The notes: generated by a model not told the origin, from the letters alone. A DNA stretch of 5,008 bases from an uncultured Clostridia bacterium (GCA_947631585.1 CANRLY010000138.1:1-5008), one strand, 5' to 3'; shown: positions 1-5,008, numbered from the stretch's first letter. Translations and numbers: made by a program.

Positions 1-118
1 GGGTGGGGTTGATTTTTCTCTCCGATGTTGAGTCCCCCCTTGCCGAGGTTGTTCGCCTTGCCGAGAACCCCCTCCCCCATGGGGAGGGGGAAAGTAGCGA
101 TAGCTACAGGGGGTAGGG
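1..118. repeat. Composite hairpin repeat, copy 1 (probably continues upstream)
   Basis: This stretch matches 275-392 base for base at an offset of 274, with only four differences in 118 positions (78, 83, 100 and 115). It opens with a leader holding the ten-base word CCTTGCCGAG twice (38-47 and 56-65). A palindromic core follows at 67-114. In the core, arm CCCCCTCCCC (68-77) and arm GGGGAGGGGG (81-90) form a perfect 10-bp stem with a 3-base loop. Arms GTAGC (94-98) and GCTAC (103-107) form a second stem. The outer ends ACCCCCT (67-73) and AGGGGGT (108-114) are also reverse complements. The window starts inside or at the edge of the unit. It looks like a short, non-autonomous dispersed repeat (MITE- or REP-like). 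No transposase is visible. Confidence 0.85.
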
Positions 119-141
119 CAACATTTTTAACTGGCGATTAT

Positions 142-233
142 TACCCCCCCTTTTTTTCCGAGGCTGTTCCCCTTACCGATTCCCCCTCCCCATTGGGGAG
201 GGGGAAAAGCAACGGAGTTGCTAGGGGGTAGGG
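142..233. repeat. Composite hairpin repeat, diverged copy 2
   Basis: This is a diverged relative of the units at 1-118 and 275-392. The leader word at 158-179 matches the leader at 43-64 at 19 of 22 positions. The core repeats the same architecture. Arm CCCCCTCCCC (182-191) and arm GGGGAGGGGG (195-204) form a perfect 10-bp stem around loop ATT. Arms AGCAAC (208-213) and GTTGCT (217-222) form the second stem, and AGGGGGT (223-229) closes against CCCCCT (182-187). The second stem has a different sequence from the GTAGC/GCTAC stem of the other copies, yet both arms remain complementary. The upstream part of the unit (before about 158) is only loosely alignable, so its left boundary is uncertain. 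Confidence 0.7.
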
Positions 234-244
234 TCTCTCTTGCC

Positions 245-278
245 TCTTGCTTCTCGTCCTCTAGCCTCTAGTAGGGGT
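245..278. repeat. Pyrimidine-rich linker repeat, copy 1
   Basis: This 34-base stretch recurs at 421-454 with two differences (263 and 272). It is rich in C and T and contains the word TTCTCGTCCTCT. It joins the end of repeat copy 2 to the start of copy 3, overlapping the first bases of copy 3. It looks like part of the same modular repeat cluster and not a gene. Confidence 0.75.
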
Positions 279-392
279 GGGGTTGATTTTTCTCTCCGAT
301 GTTGAGTCCCCCCTTGCCGAGGTTGTTCGCCTTGCCGAGAACCCCCTCCCCGATGGAGAGGGGGAAAGTAGCGTTAGCTACAGGGGGTGGGG
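275..392. repeat. Composite hairpin repeat, copy 3
   Basis: This is the second near-identical copy of the 1-118 unit (114 of 118 positions match). The core lies at 341-388. Arm CCCCCTCCCC (342-351) pairs with GGAGAGGGGG (355-364) with one C-A mismatch. Arms GTAGC (368-372) and GCTAC (377-381) form the second stem with loop GTTA. Outer ends ACCCCCT (341-347) and AGGGGGT (382-388) are reverse complements. The low divergence between copies 1 and 3 points to recent duplication or homogenisation. Confidence 0.85.
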
Positions 393-396
393 TTAC

Positions 397-412
397 CCAA
401 CCGTAAGGTTGG
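397..412. other. Short hairpin attached to repeat copy 3
   Basis: Arms CCAACC (397-402) and GGTTGG (407-412) are perfect reverse complements around the tetraloop GTAA. It sits immediately after the AGGGGGT end of repeat copy 3 and before the second pyrimidine-rich repeat, so it is probably another module of the same cluster. With only 6 bp and no U-tract it is not a terminator. Confidence 0.6.
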
Positions 413-420
413 CTCTTGCT

Positions 421-454
421 TCTTGCTTCTCGTCCTCTTGCCTCTAGCAGGGGT
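421..454. repeat. Pyrimidine-rich linker repeat, copy 2
   Basis: This is the second copy of the 245-278 stretch, matching at 32 of 34 positions. A C-rich tract at 468-477 resembles the left arm of the hairpin core but has no matching right arm. A truncated fourth unit may therefore have stood here. That last point is weak. Confidence 0.7.
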
Positions 455-486
455 TGCCTTTCATACTCCCCCTCTCCGTTTTCCAC

Positions 487-644
487 AAATTTCTCCCGCC
501 GCTTTTGTAAGTTCCTACAAAAAATCTTTTAACTAAAAACTTTTTTGTTAATAGTTGCATGAAAACGTGCAACTTTTCGGGGGTTTTGGGCTGTTAGTGA
601 AGACCTGCAATTCTTCCACCTTTTTGCTTCACCCCACTTTGAGG
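487..644. other. Intergenic region with two inverted repeats
   Basis: No gene is supported here. Two clean inverted repeats stand out. The first has arms TTTTGTA (503-509) and TACAAAA (516-522), a 7-bp AT-rich stem with a 6-base loop. The second has arms GTTGCATG (554-561) and CGTGCAAC (566-573), an 8-bp stem including one G-T wobble, closed by an AAAA loop. The second is followed by only four T residues before a G-rich stretch, so it is at best a weak terminator. An operator or a leader-RNA hairpin for the genes downstream is equally possible. The word GTTGCA of its left arm recurs at 644-649, overlapping the promoter -35 box. Confidence 0.5.
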
Positions 645-673
645 TTGCAAAACTAGTATTTTACAGTTATAAT
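645..673 (+). promoter_or_regulatory. Sigma-A (sigma70-type) promoter
   Basis: A -35 box TTGCAA (645-650) and a consensus -10 box TATAAT (668-673) are separated by exactly 17 bases, the optimal spacing for housekeeping sigma factors. It lies just upstream of the tail-protein/holin/endolysin genes and points toward them. The predicted start, about 6-8 bases after the -10 box (roughly 679-682), would fall inside the Shine-Dalgarno sequence. Either the start is displaced or translation of the first gene relies on something else. Confidence 0.65.
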
Positions 674-676
674 AAG

Positions 677-683
677 AAAGGAG
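677..683 (+). promoter_or_regulatory. Ribosome binding site for the tail-protein gene
   Basis: AAAGGAG is a strong Shine-Dalgarno match, but it ends 14 bases before the ATG at 698, longer than the usual 5-10. The TTG at 691, better spaced, runs into a stop after five codons in its own frame. An in-frame TGA at 692-694 blocks any earlier start in the reading frame of the gene. ATG 698 is therefore the only plausible start despite the spacing. Confidence 0.6.
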
Positions 684-697
684 AACCATTTTGACCC

Positions 698-1936
698 ATG
701 AACACTAAACAGATCTCAGACCTGCGCTTCGGCGATGCTGCCGTGAATTTTCTCAAACTTGGCGCAAAGATCGTCTGGGAACGCTCCGCTTGCTGCGACG
801 ATATGCCATTCCGCTCCAGCCTGAACCACTTTTACGCCATCAGCTCTTTTAAAGGAACGACCGACCCCAACGACCCGAAAAATTCCTCAGGAAGCTGGAC
901 TGACCTCGCCACCGGCGAAAAGACCCTGGCGGAACATACCCACCTCTCCGACTGCTGCTATATGACTTCCCCTGCTCCTCGACTGCGCCAGGGCGAACTC
1001 ACCTTTGACCTGAGCGGCACCGATCACGACCACCGTACATATTATATACGAATGAGAATCGGAACTATGGGAACTCCCAATAGCCCTGTGGTAAAAATGA
1101 TGTCCGATGAAAGCCACGGACTGACTATCCAGTATGTCCCTCCGGCGGTGGAAATGCGCTTCTATTCAGGCGACGCCGTCAATTATTCCGCTCACGTCTG
1201 CGTGACAAACAATAACGATTTCCACACTATCGCTCTGGTCTGCTCCGGCGAAGAATTGACCGCCTATCTCGATGGGGAATTTGTCATAACCCGGCAAAAC
1301 GTTCCGCTCTCAGAACAGCTCACCTTTGTCAGCTCTACAGCCGGAGACCCGGTAATTAGCTCTGTTGCGGCGTATGACGGCGCTCACGACCAGGACGCCG
1401 TTTCTCAGGTGAGCAGCCACCTGGCTTCCCTCGATGTCTTTAAGGAAACTCCGGAAGAACAGCGCACCTACCTTTACCACCACGGCGACGAAAAGACCTT
1501 GCTCACCGGCGGCTGGACAGGTCACGCTGCAATCGCCGACGGCTTCGGCAAATTTGAAGATCACATCAGGCTGAACGGCACTACCCCCGGCATTTTCGGC
1601 TCTTGCCAGACATTGCTGCCGGTGGACTTCACCCCTTACCGCAAACTCTGCTTCCGCATGACTGCGCCAATAATCGTGCGAATGTACCGTGATATGATAA
1701 AAGGCGCATATTACGGCTATAAAATAGGTTCGGACGACCCTGCCGAGCTTGCCGGAGGCGTTTTTGCAGAACAAGCAGCCGTCTCCGCAGGCGGAAGAGT
1801 CGGCACTGAGGAAACCGATGCGTTCAACGTCTATCTGGATATTTCCGGCGTGAACCGGCCCTGTTACCCGATGGTGTACGATTTTTCGGCCAACACCAGA
1901 TGTACCCGTATCTTCAGCGTCTGGCTGGAACAGTGA
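698..1936 (+). CDS. Phage-type tail / receptor-binding protein with LamG-like lectin domain
   Basis: This 412-residue protein is probably a distal tail or receptor-binding protein of a prophage. The N-terminus (about residues 6-28) has two short similar strands, LRFGDAAV and LKLGAKIVW. This doublet is familiar at the front of tail proteins in gut Firmicute phages and is thought to attach them to the tail. Residues about 98-228 look like a concanavalin A/LamG jelly roll, the clearest segment being IALVCSGEELTAYLDGEF (178-195), which matches the usual 'ALV..G..L..Y.DG' pattern. Such folds bind carbohydrate. Residues about 255-412 look like a second beta-sandwich, opening with an 'LYHHGDEKTLLTGGW' stretch and ending in SVWLEQ. 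There is no signal peptide and no membrane segment. It is the first gene of the cassette, 13 bases before the holin, and has its own promoter and a distant Shine-Dalgarno. Ten cysteines, including two CC pairs, are notable. The fold assignment rests on pattern recognition. A secreted lectin exported by the neighbouring holin is a less likely alternative. Confidence 0.7.
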   Translation: MNTKQISDLRFGDAAVNFLKLGAKIVWERSACCDDMPFRSSLNHFYAISSFKGTTDPNDPKNSSGSWTDLATGEKTLAEHTHLSDCCYMTSPAPRLRQGELTFDLSGTDHDHRTYYIRMRIGTMGTPNSPVVKMMSDESHGLTIQYVPPAVEMRFYSGDAVNYSAHVCVTNNNDFHTIALVCSGEELTAYLDGEFVITRQNVPLSEQLTFVSSTAGDPVISSVAAYDGAHDQDAVSQVSSHLASLDVFKETPEEQRTYLYHHGDEKTLLTGGWTGHAAIADGFGKFEDHIRLNGTTPGIFGSCQTLLPVDFTPYRKLCFRMTAPIIVRMYRDMIKGAYYGYKIGSDDPAELAGGVFAEQAAVSAGGRVGTEETDAFNVYLDISGVNRPCYPMVYDFSANTRCTRIFSVWLEQ

Positions 1937-1949
1937 GCGAGGTGGGAAT

Positions 1950-2381
1950 ATGACGCTTAAAACCAAACTTATGGCGGCTTCCGGGATAGCGGCGGCTGTG
2001 GCTGCAAAGCTGTTCGGGGGCTTTACCAAAGAGCTTGTGACTCTGCTGGTGCTGATGGCTGCGGACTTTCTCACCGGACTTATAGTGGCAGGGGTGTTCG
2101 GCAGGTCGCCCAACTCCAAGGGCGGTTCGCTGGAATCAGGCGCAGGCTGGAAAGGCATCAGCAAGAAAGTGGTGACGCTGTTTTTTGTAATTGCAGCCCA
2201 CCGGCTGGACGTTCTTATGAACACCGATTTTTTAAAAACTGCGGTCGCCGCAGCCTATTCGGTGAACGAGGCGGTCTCCCTTATTGAAAACGCCGGACTT
2301 ATGGGGATACCCGTGCCTGCGCCGCTTAAAAGAGCCATTGACATTTTGAAAAACGACAACAACTCAGGAAAGGACGAATGA
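1950..2381 (+). CDS. Phage holin, toxin secretion/phage lysis (holin_4_1) family
   Basis: This 143-residue small membrane protein should oligomerise in the cytoplasmic membrane and open holes that release the endolysin at a set time. Hydrophobic segments are visible at about residues 7-23, 28-49 and 73-88, with a weaker one near 94-110. Family hallmarks are ADFLTGLIVAG (38-48), the glycine/serine-rich loop SKGGSLESGAGWKGISKK (56-73), and the C-terminal NEAVSLIENAGLMGIPVP (106-123). The last closely follows the 'NE..S..EN...G.P.P' signature of the family that includes clostridial phage holins and TcdE. The charged tail (KNDNNSGKDE) is typical of holins. AGGTGG (1940-1945) lies 4 bases before the ATG. 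The gene sits 13 bases after the tail-protein stop and 3 bases before the endolysin ATG, so co-transcription is likely. Length and order fit a normal intact holin. Confidence 0.9.
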   Translation: MTLKTKLMAASGIAAAVAAKLFGGFTKELVTLLVLMAADFLTGLIVAGVFGRSPNSKGGSLESGAGWKGISKKVVTLFFVIAAHRLDVLMNTDFLKTAVAAAYSVNEAVSLIENAGLMGIPVPAPLKRAIDILKNDNNSGKDE

Positions 2382-2384
2382 CAT

Positions 2385-3452
2385 ATGAGTACGATACTTG
2401 ACATTTCCAGATTTCAGGAAAAAATGAATTTCACCACAGCAGCCCTGCGCAACGTTACCGCTGTGATGGTAAGGTGCGCATACGGCACGGCAAAGGACGC
2501 AAAGTTCGACAGCTTTGCCGCTGCCGCCGAAAAAGCCGGTATGCCGCTGGGGGCGTATATGTTTGCCACATGGCATTACAGTTCGGTCTCAAAAGACTTT
2601 GCTTCTGCGAAGAAAAACGCCGCTTCCCAGACGCAGACTGCGCTTTCTTTCCTTTCAGGCAAGAAGATAACTGCGCCTGTGGCGGTGGATCTGGAGCTTG
2701 AGAGCGGAGCGAAGCTGGAGTTTAACAAGCAGCAGCTCACAGAGCTTACCAATTATGTGCTAGATCTGATAAAGAAAGCCGGATACACTCCGCTGCTTTA
2801 CTGTTCGGTGTCCTGGCTGTACGACCGATTGCTGCCGGAGCAGCTAAGCGGACCGTTATGGCTTGCGTACTATTACGAGGGCGCAAAGGAAGGCTCGTTC
2901 CCGGACACCAAATTCGGAAAGCTGCTGCAAGCCCAGCAGAAGAAGCTTGTGCTCTGGCAGCACAGTTCCACCGGTTCGGGAAGTTTCTACGGAGCAGGTT
3001 CAAAGTTCATAGACCTGAACTTCGGGTTCGGTTTTGAAAAGCTGATCGGTAAAGGCGCAGTTGCTGAGAAGCCTGTCCCCCAGCCGGAGAAGAAGTCGCT
3101 TTACACCATCAGGGTAAAGAGCGGCAGTTGGAACGTAAGGCAGTCAAACAGCATGGACACGCCGTCAAAAGCGATAATACAGGGCGGAAAGGTCATGCAG
3201 GCTTCCCAGAAGAAGAACGGTTGGTTTTACCTGCCGGAGCAGAAAGGCTGGCTTGGCCCTGCTGCGATAGAGAGCTGGTCATACAACCGCAGCTACAGCG
3301 TTTACACTGTAGTGAAAGGCGACACTCTCAGCGGCATAGCGGCGAAGTTCGGCACCACTGTTGACCGCATCTACGACGACAACAAGGCGGCTTACCCCAG
3401 AATGACCCGTGACTTCATCGTCGTCGGCTGGAAGCTGAAGATCTACAAGTAA
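2385..3452 (+). CDS. Endolysin: GH25 muramidase with SH3b-like and LysM domains
   Basis: This 355-residue phage lysozyme is predicted to hydrolyse the beta-1,4 bond between N-acetylmuramic acid and N-acetylglucosamine in peptidoglycan. Residues 1 to about 215 form a GH25 barrel. It begins DISRFQ (catalytic-site Asp6), carries PLGAYMF (54-60) and the DxE pair in VDLELE (Asp102, Glu104), and ends WQHSSTGSGS...FIDLN (191-212, Asp210), all expected of an active enzyme. A proline/lysine linker (229-237) leads to an SH3b-like wall-binding segment (about 238-298, with WNVRQS and KNGWFYL). A C-terminal LysM follows (about 305-354, YTVVKGDTLSGIAAKFGTTV), which binds glycan chains. There is no signal peptide, so access to the wall should depend on the holin immediately upstream. 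AGGAAAGGA (2366-2374) lies 10 bases before the ATG. The ATG overlapping the holin stop (2378) is not a start because its frame closes after seven codons. All domains look complete. The SH3b call is the least certain. Confidence 0.92.
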   Translation: MSTILDISRFQEKMNFTTAALRNVTAVMVRCAYGTAKDAKFDSFAAAAEKAGMPLGAYMFATWHYSSVSKDFASAKKNAASQTQTALSFLSGKKITAPVAVDLELESGAKLEFNKQQLTELTNYVLDLIKKAGYTPLLYCSVSWLYDRLLPEQLSGPLWLAYYYEGAKEGSFPDTKFGKLLQAQQKKLVLWQHSSTGSGSFYGAGSKFIDLNFGFGFEKLIGKGAVAEKPVPQPEKKSLYTIRVKSGSWNVRQSNSMDTPSKAIIQGGKVMQASQKKNGWFYLPEQKGWLGPAAIESWSYNRSYSVYTVVKGDTLSGIAAKFGTTVDRIYDDNKAAYPRMTRDFIVVGWKLKIYK

Positions 3453-3466
3453 GTGCGGTCTCCACA

Positions 3467-3562
3467 TTCGGGGCAAGCCCCGAAATGCAGCTTCGCTGCA
3501 TTTCCTTTGGCGGCTTCGCCGCCAAAGCGCCCCTCCCGGTGGGAGGGGCGGGGGCTTGCCCC
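3467..3562. repeat. Array of five consecutive GC-rich hairpins
   Basis: Five near-perfect inverted repeats stand almost end to end downstream of the endolysin. (1) TTCGGGGC/GCCCCGAA spans 3467-3484. (2) AAATGCAGC/GCTGCATTT with loop TTC spans 3483-3503. (3) CTTTGGCGGC/GCCGCCAAAG with loop TTC spans 3505-3527. (4) CGCCCCTCCC/GGGAGGGGCG with loop GGT spans 3528-3550. (5) GGGGC/GCCCC with loop TT spans 3551-3562. The first and last hairpins are also reverse complements of each other (GGGGCAAGCCCC and GGGGCTTGCCCC). Flanking GCGGT (3455-3459) and ACCGC (3565-3569) could close the whole structure. It resembles a dispersed REP/BIME-type intergenic element. It may also help stop plus-strand transcription or protect the 3' end of the endolysin mRNA, though no U-tract follows it. 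Confidence 0.8.
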
Positions 3563-3595
3563 GCACCGCTGACCCCGGCTTCCCTGCGCAGCTTT

Positions 3596-3631
3596 AAAAA
3601 AAGACATTCTCCTGATAAGAAGAATGTCTTT
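3596..3631 (-). terminator. Intrinsic terminator of the dynamin-like gene
   Basis: Arms AAAGACATTCT (3600-3610) and AGAATGTCTTT (3621-3631) are perfect 11-base reverse complements around a 10-base loop. Read on the minus strand, the stem runs into a stretch of seven U residues (complement of the A-run 3596-3602, part of it in the stem). This begins 17 bases after the stop codon of the minus-strand gene. On the plus strand the downstream tract is only TTTGCTTC, so it may terminate the convergent lysis operon weakly as well. The stem is AT-rich but long. Confidence 0.8.
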
Positions 3632-3648
3632 GCTTCAACTAAATGTTT

Positions 3649-5008
3649 CTAACTAACCGTAGAACCGTACTTTTCCAGTACAATGTCCGACTCCCTGATG
3701 GTGGCGGTTATCTTCTTGAACGCCTGCTCTAATGCCGTGGGGTCGCAGGTCTCTAAAGCGTTCCCTGCCTGCGCCAGCGTGTCTCTGCCCACCTCCGCCT
3801 GAGTGTGGTAAATGCTGTCTAACCGCTGCTCCGCTTTTAACCTTATGTCCTCGTAAGCGTCCTTTATGTCCTTGACCGTCTTGTTGCGTATGTCGTCGTA
3901 ATTTTCTAAGGTGATGTCTATTATGTCCGTCTGCTTCTTGCGCTTGAGTATCCTGCTGAACGACGACATCGCCGCCGATGGGAACGTCTCACTGGTGCCG
4001 TAAAGCTTTACCCCCATCACCTTTCTCGTGACTTTCTGCTTTAAGTCGCTCATTACCTTGTCTACCGAGGTGTACCCCGATGCGGCGGATAGATCCGCTA
4101 TCCCCAGATCTCTGGAAAGCTGCTCGCTCATCTGGTCTACCGTCTGGTTTATCCTGTCCCTGTGAGTCTCTATGCACTTGCGGTAAGCTTCCCCTACCTT
4201 GTCCATCAGAAAGGAGTAAAAGTATTTTTCCACGTCCTCCGCAGAAATGTCGTTCTCTTCATCACCGGTGGGACGACATTCCAACACCGATTCCCTCAGC
4301 TTCGCAAAGAACTCGTACATCCACCGCTCCGCTTCCTGCTGCATCTCCGTCATGCTCAGACGGAGTACCGGCTTTTTTGCTTCAAGCGCCGCCGCTAACG
4401 TCTTGCACCTGTCCTCGAACTCCTTTGTCACATCGGATATCTTCTGCTTGTCAAGCGCAGTTATCTCCTGAAACATTCTTACCTTGGCGTCCGTCTCGGC
4501 AAGCATCTGCTCCAGCATGGAAATTACCCGCCTCGTCCTGATGACGTCTTTCTGCATTATGATGTCACGCTTTATGGAAACTTCAAAATTCAAAAACTGC
4601 TCTTCGTAAAAATCCCGGAAGTCTTTCTGCACCCTGGGAAGCCTCTGCTTGCGGCAGAACTCGTCCTGTCCGCTTATGCCGAACACCACCGCATTGGGAA
4701 CTATCTCCTCGCTCTTTTCGGTGATGCGGTTCATGATCTTGTCAACGTCCTCCCTGCACGAAAGAGCGTCTACCATGTTCACCAGCACATACAACATTCC
4801 GAACCGCTGAGGCTGTATGTGGCTCATAAGAAACATCTGCTCCGACTCAGAAAACGGCAGCAGCGCACTTGCCACATAAATTATAGCGTCGGCATTTACC
4901 AGATACTCCGTAACTTTCCTGTCCAGATCGTCAAGGTCTGAAAGCCCCGGCGTGTCCACTATCCTTACTTCCTTTAAAATAGGCGAATCGTCCCTTATGT
5001 CCAGATAA
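3649..5008 (-). CDS. Dynamin-like large GTPase, partial (N-terminus beyond window edge)
   Basis: The frame is open from base 5007 down to TAG at 3651-3649, giving 452 visible residues of a protein whose N-terminus lies outside the window. Sixteen in-frame residues (YLDIRDDSPILKEVRI) precede the G3 motif VDTPG (4959-4945). The GTG at 4959 encodes the valine of that motif, so it cannot be the true start. Switch-region and core strands follow (DAIIYVASALLPFSESE), then a G4-position motif NMVD (4779-4768) and a possible G5 at VFGISG. The rest, more than 300 residues, is almost all charged amphipathic helix, as expected of the stalk/bundle part of bacterial dynamin-like proteins, which remodel or fuse membranes using GTP. 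The P-loop and switch I are not in view. G4 lacks the usual lysine (N/TKxD). No clear transmembrane hairpin is visible. The segment around VMGVKLYG could be a membrane-contact region, but that is a guess. The gene converges on the endolysin and ends at its own terminator, so it is a separate transcription unit. Confidence 0.8.
   Translation of the reverse strand, partial: YLDIRDDSPILKEVRIVDTPGLSDLDDLDRKVTEYLVNADAIIYVASALLPFSESEQMFLMSHIQPQRFGMLYVLVNMVDALSCREDVDKIMNRITEKSEEIVPNAVVFGISGQDEFCRKQRLPRVQKDFRDFYEEQFLNFEVSIKRDIIMQKDVIRTRRVISMLEQMLAETDAKVRMFQEITALDKQKISDVTKEFEDRCKTLAAALEAKKPVLRLSMTEMQQEAERWMYEFFAKLRESVLECRPTGDEENDISAEDVEKYFYSFLMDKVGEAYRKCIETHRDRINQTVDQMSEQLSRDLGIADLSAASGYTSVDKVMSDLKQKVTRKVMGVKLYGTSETFPSAAMSSFSRILKRKKQTDIIDITLENYDDIRNKTVKDIKDAYEDIRLKAEQRLDSIYHTQAEVGRDTLAQAGNALETCDPTALEQAFKKITATIRESDIVLEKYGSTVS

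Noticed and set aside
25..231. Open frame of 68 codons on the plus strand over the repeat cluster
   Set aside because: It lies wholly inside repeat copies 1 and 2, and its composition (repeated P-S-P-x-G-R-G-K) is just the translation of the C/G hairpins. It has no Shine-Dalgarno.
1..454. CRISPR array
   Set aside because: Repeat units are about 118 bases with internal hairpins, only three copies, variable spacing and related sequence between them. There are no uniform 25-40 base repeats with unique spacers.
268..486. Open frame of 72 codons on the minus strand over repeat copy 3
   Set aside because: It too is a translation of the palindromic repeats (IGEGVLGK, VANATF), with no ribosome binding site or recognisable domain.
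1950..1973. Dual-start holin/antiholin (Met1 and Met8, ATG at 1971)
   Set aside because: Both codons are in frame with lysines between them, but there is no Shine-Dalgarno before the second ATG and this holin family is not known for the dual-start arrangement.
1310..2224. Long (304-codon) minus-strand open frame opposite the tail protein and holin genes
   Set aside because: It spans the end of one gene and most of another on the opposite strand, matches no family I recognise, and both plus-strand genes have strong protein-level support. It is a shadow frame.
3453..3660. Phage attachment site at the cassette/dynamin boundary
   Set aside because: No tRNA or tmRNA gene, no integrase and no direct repeat matching the left side of the cassette can be seen. 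The inverted repeats here do not look like a core att site.
4080..4541. Plus-strand open frame of 153 codons opposite the dynamin-like gene
   Set aside because: The protein is low-complexity, rich in S, P and R, with no motif. The minus strand carries a clear GTPase/helical protein through the same bases.

Overview
The window looks like chromosomal DNA of a low-to-mid GC gut Firmicute, most likely Oscillospiraceae/Ruminococcaceae (Ruminococcus-like). This is inferred from the protein families, the AAAGGAG-type ribosome binding sites and the style of the intergenic hairpin repeats. No rRNA, tRNA or marker gene is present to fix the taxon.

Positions 1-486 hold no convincing gene. They hold a cluster of composite, hairpin-rich repeats: a nearly identical pair at 1-118 and 275-392, a diverged third copy at about 142-233, and a separate pyrimidine-rich repeat at 245-278 and 421-454. 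Positions 487-697 are AT-richer intergenic DNA with two clean inverted repeats (503-522 and 554-573), a good sigma-A-type promoter (645-673) and a Shine-Dalgarno sequence (677-683).

Three tightly packed plus-strand genes follow, spaced 13 and 3 bases apart. They are a phage-type tail/receptor-binding protein with a LamG-like lectin domain (698-1936), a holin of the 'toxin secretion/phage lysis' family (1950-2381), and an endolysin (2385-3452) built as GH25 muramidase, SH3b-like domain and LysM. In a phage, these would be the distal tail protein and the lysis module: the holin opens the membrane and the signal-peptide-less muramidase then reaches and cuts the wall. No other phage structural, packaging or integration gene is visible. 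The cassette has its own promoter directly behind the repeat cluster, so it may be the end of a prophage, a remnant, or a domesticated lysis or secretion cassette.

After the endolysin comes a run of five back-to-back GC-rich hairpins (3467-3562). Next is an AT-rich hairpin whose U-tract lies on the minus strand (3596-3631), a good intrinsic terminator for the convergent minus-strand gene. That gene (3649 to beyond 5008) is a dynamin-like large GTPase. It is cut by the window edge, so its P-loop and switch I are not visible; the G3 motif (DTPG), an unusual G4 (NMVD) and the long helical stalk are. It is probably a separate transcription unit and possibly a host gene bordering the phage-derived cassette.
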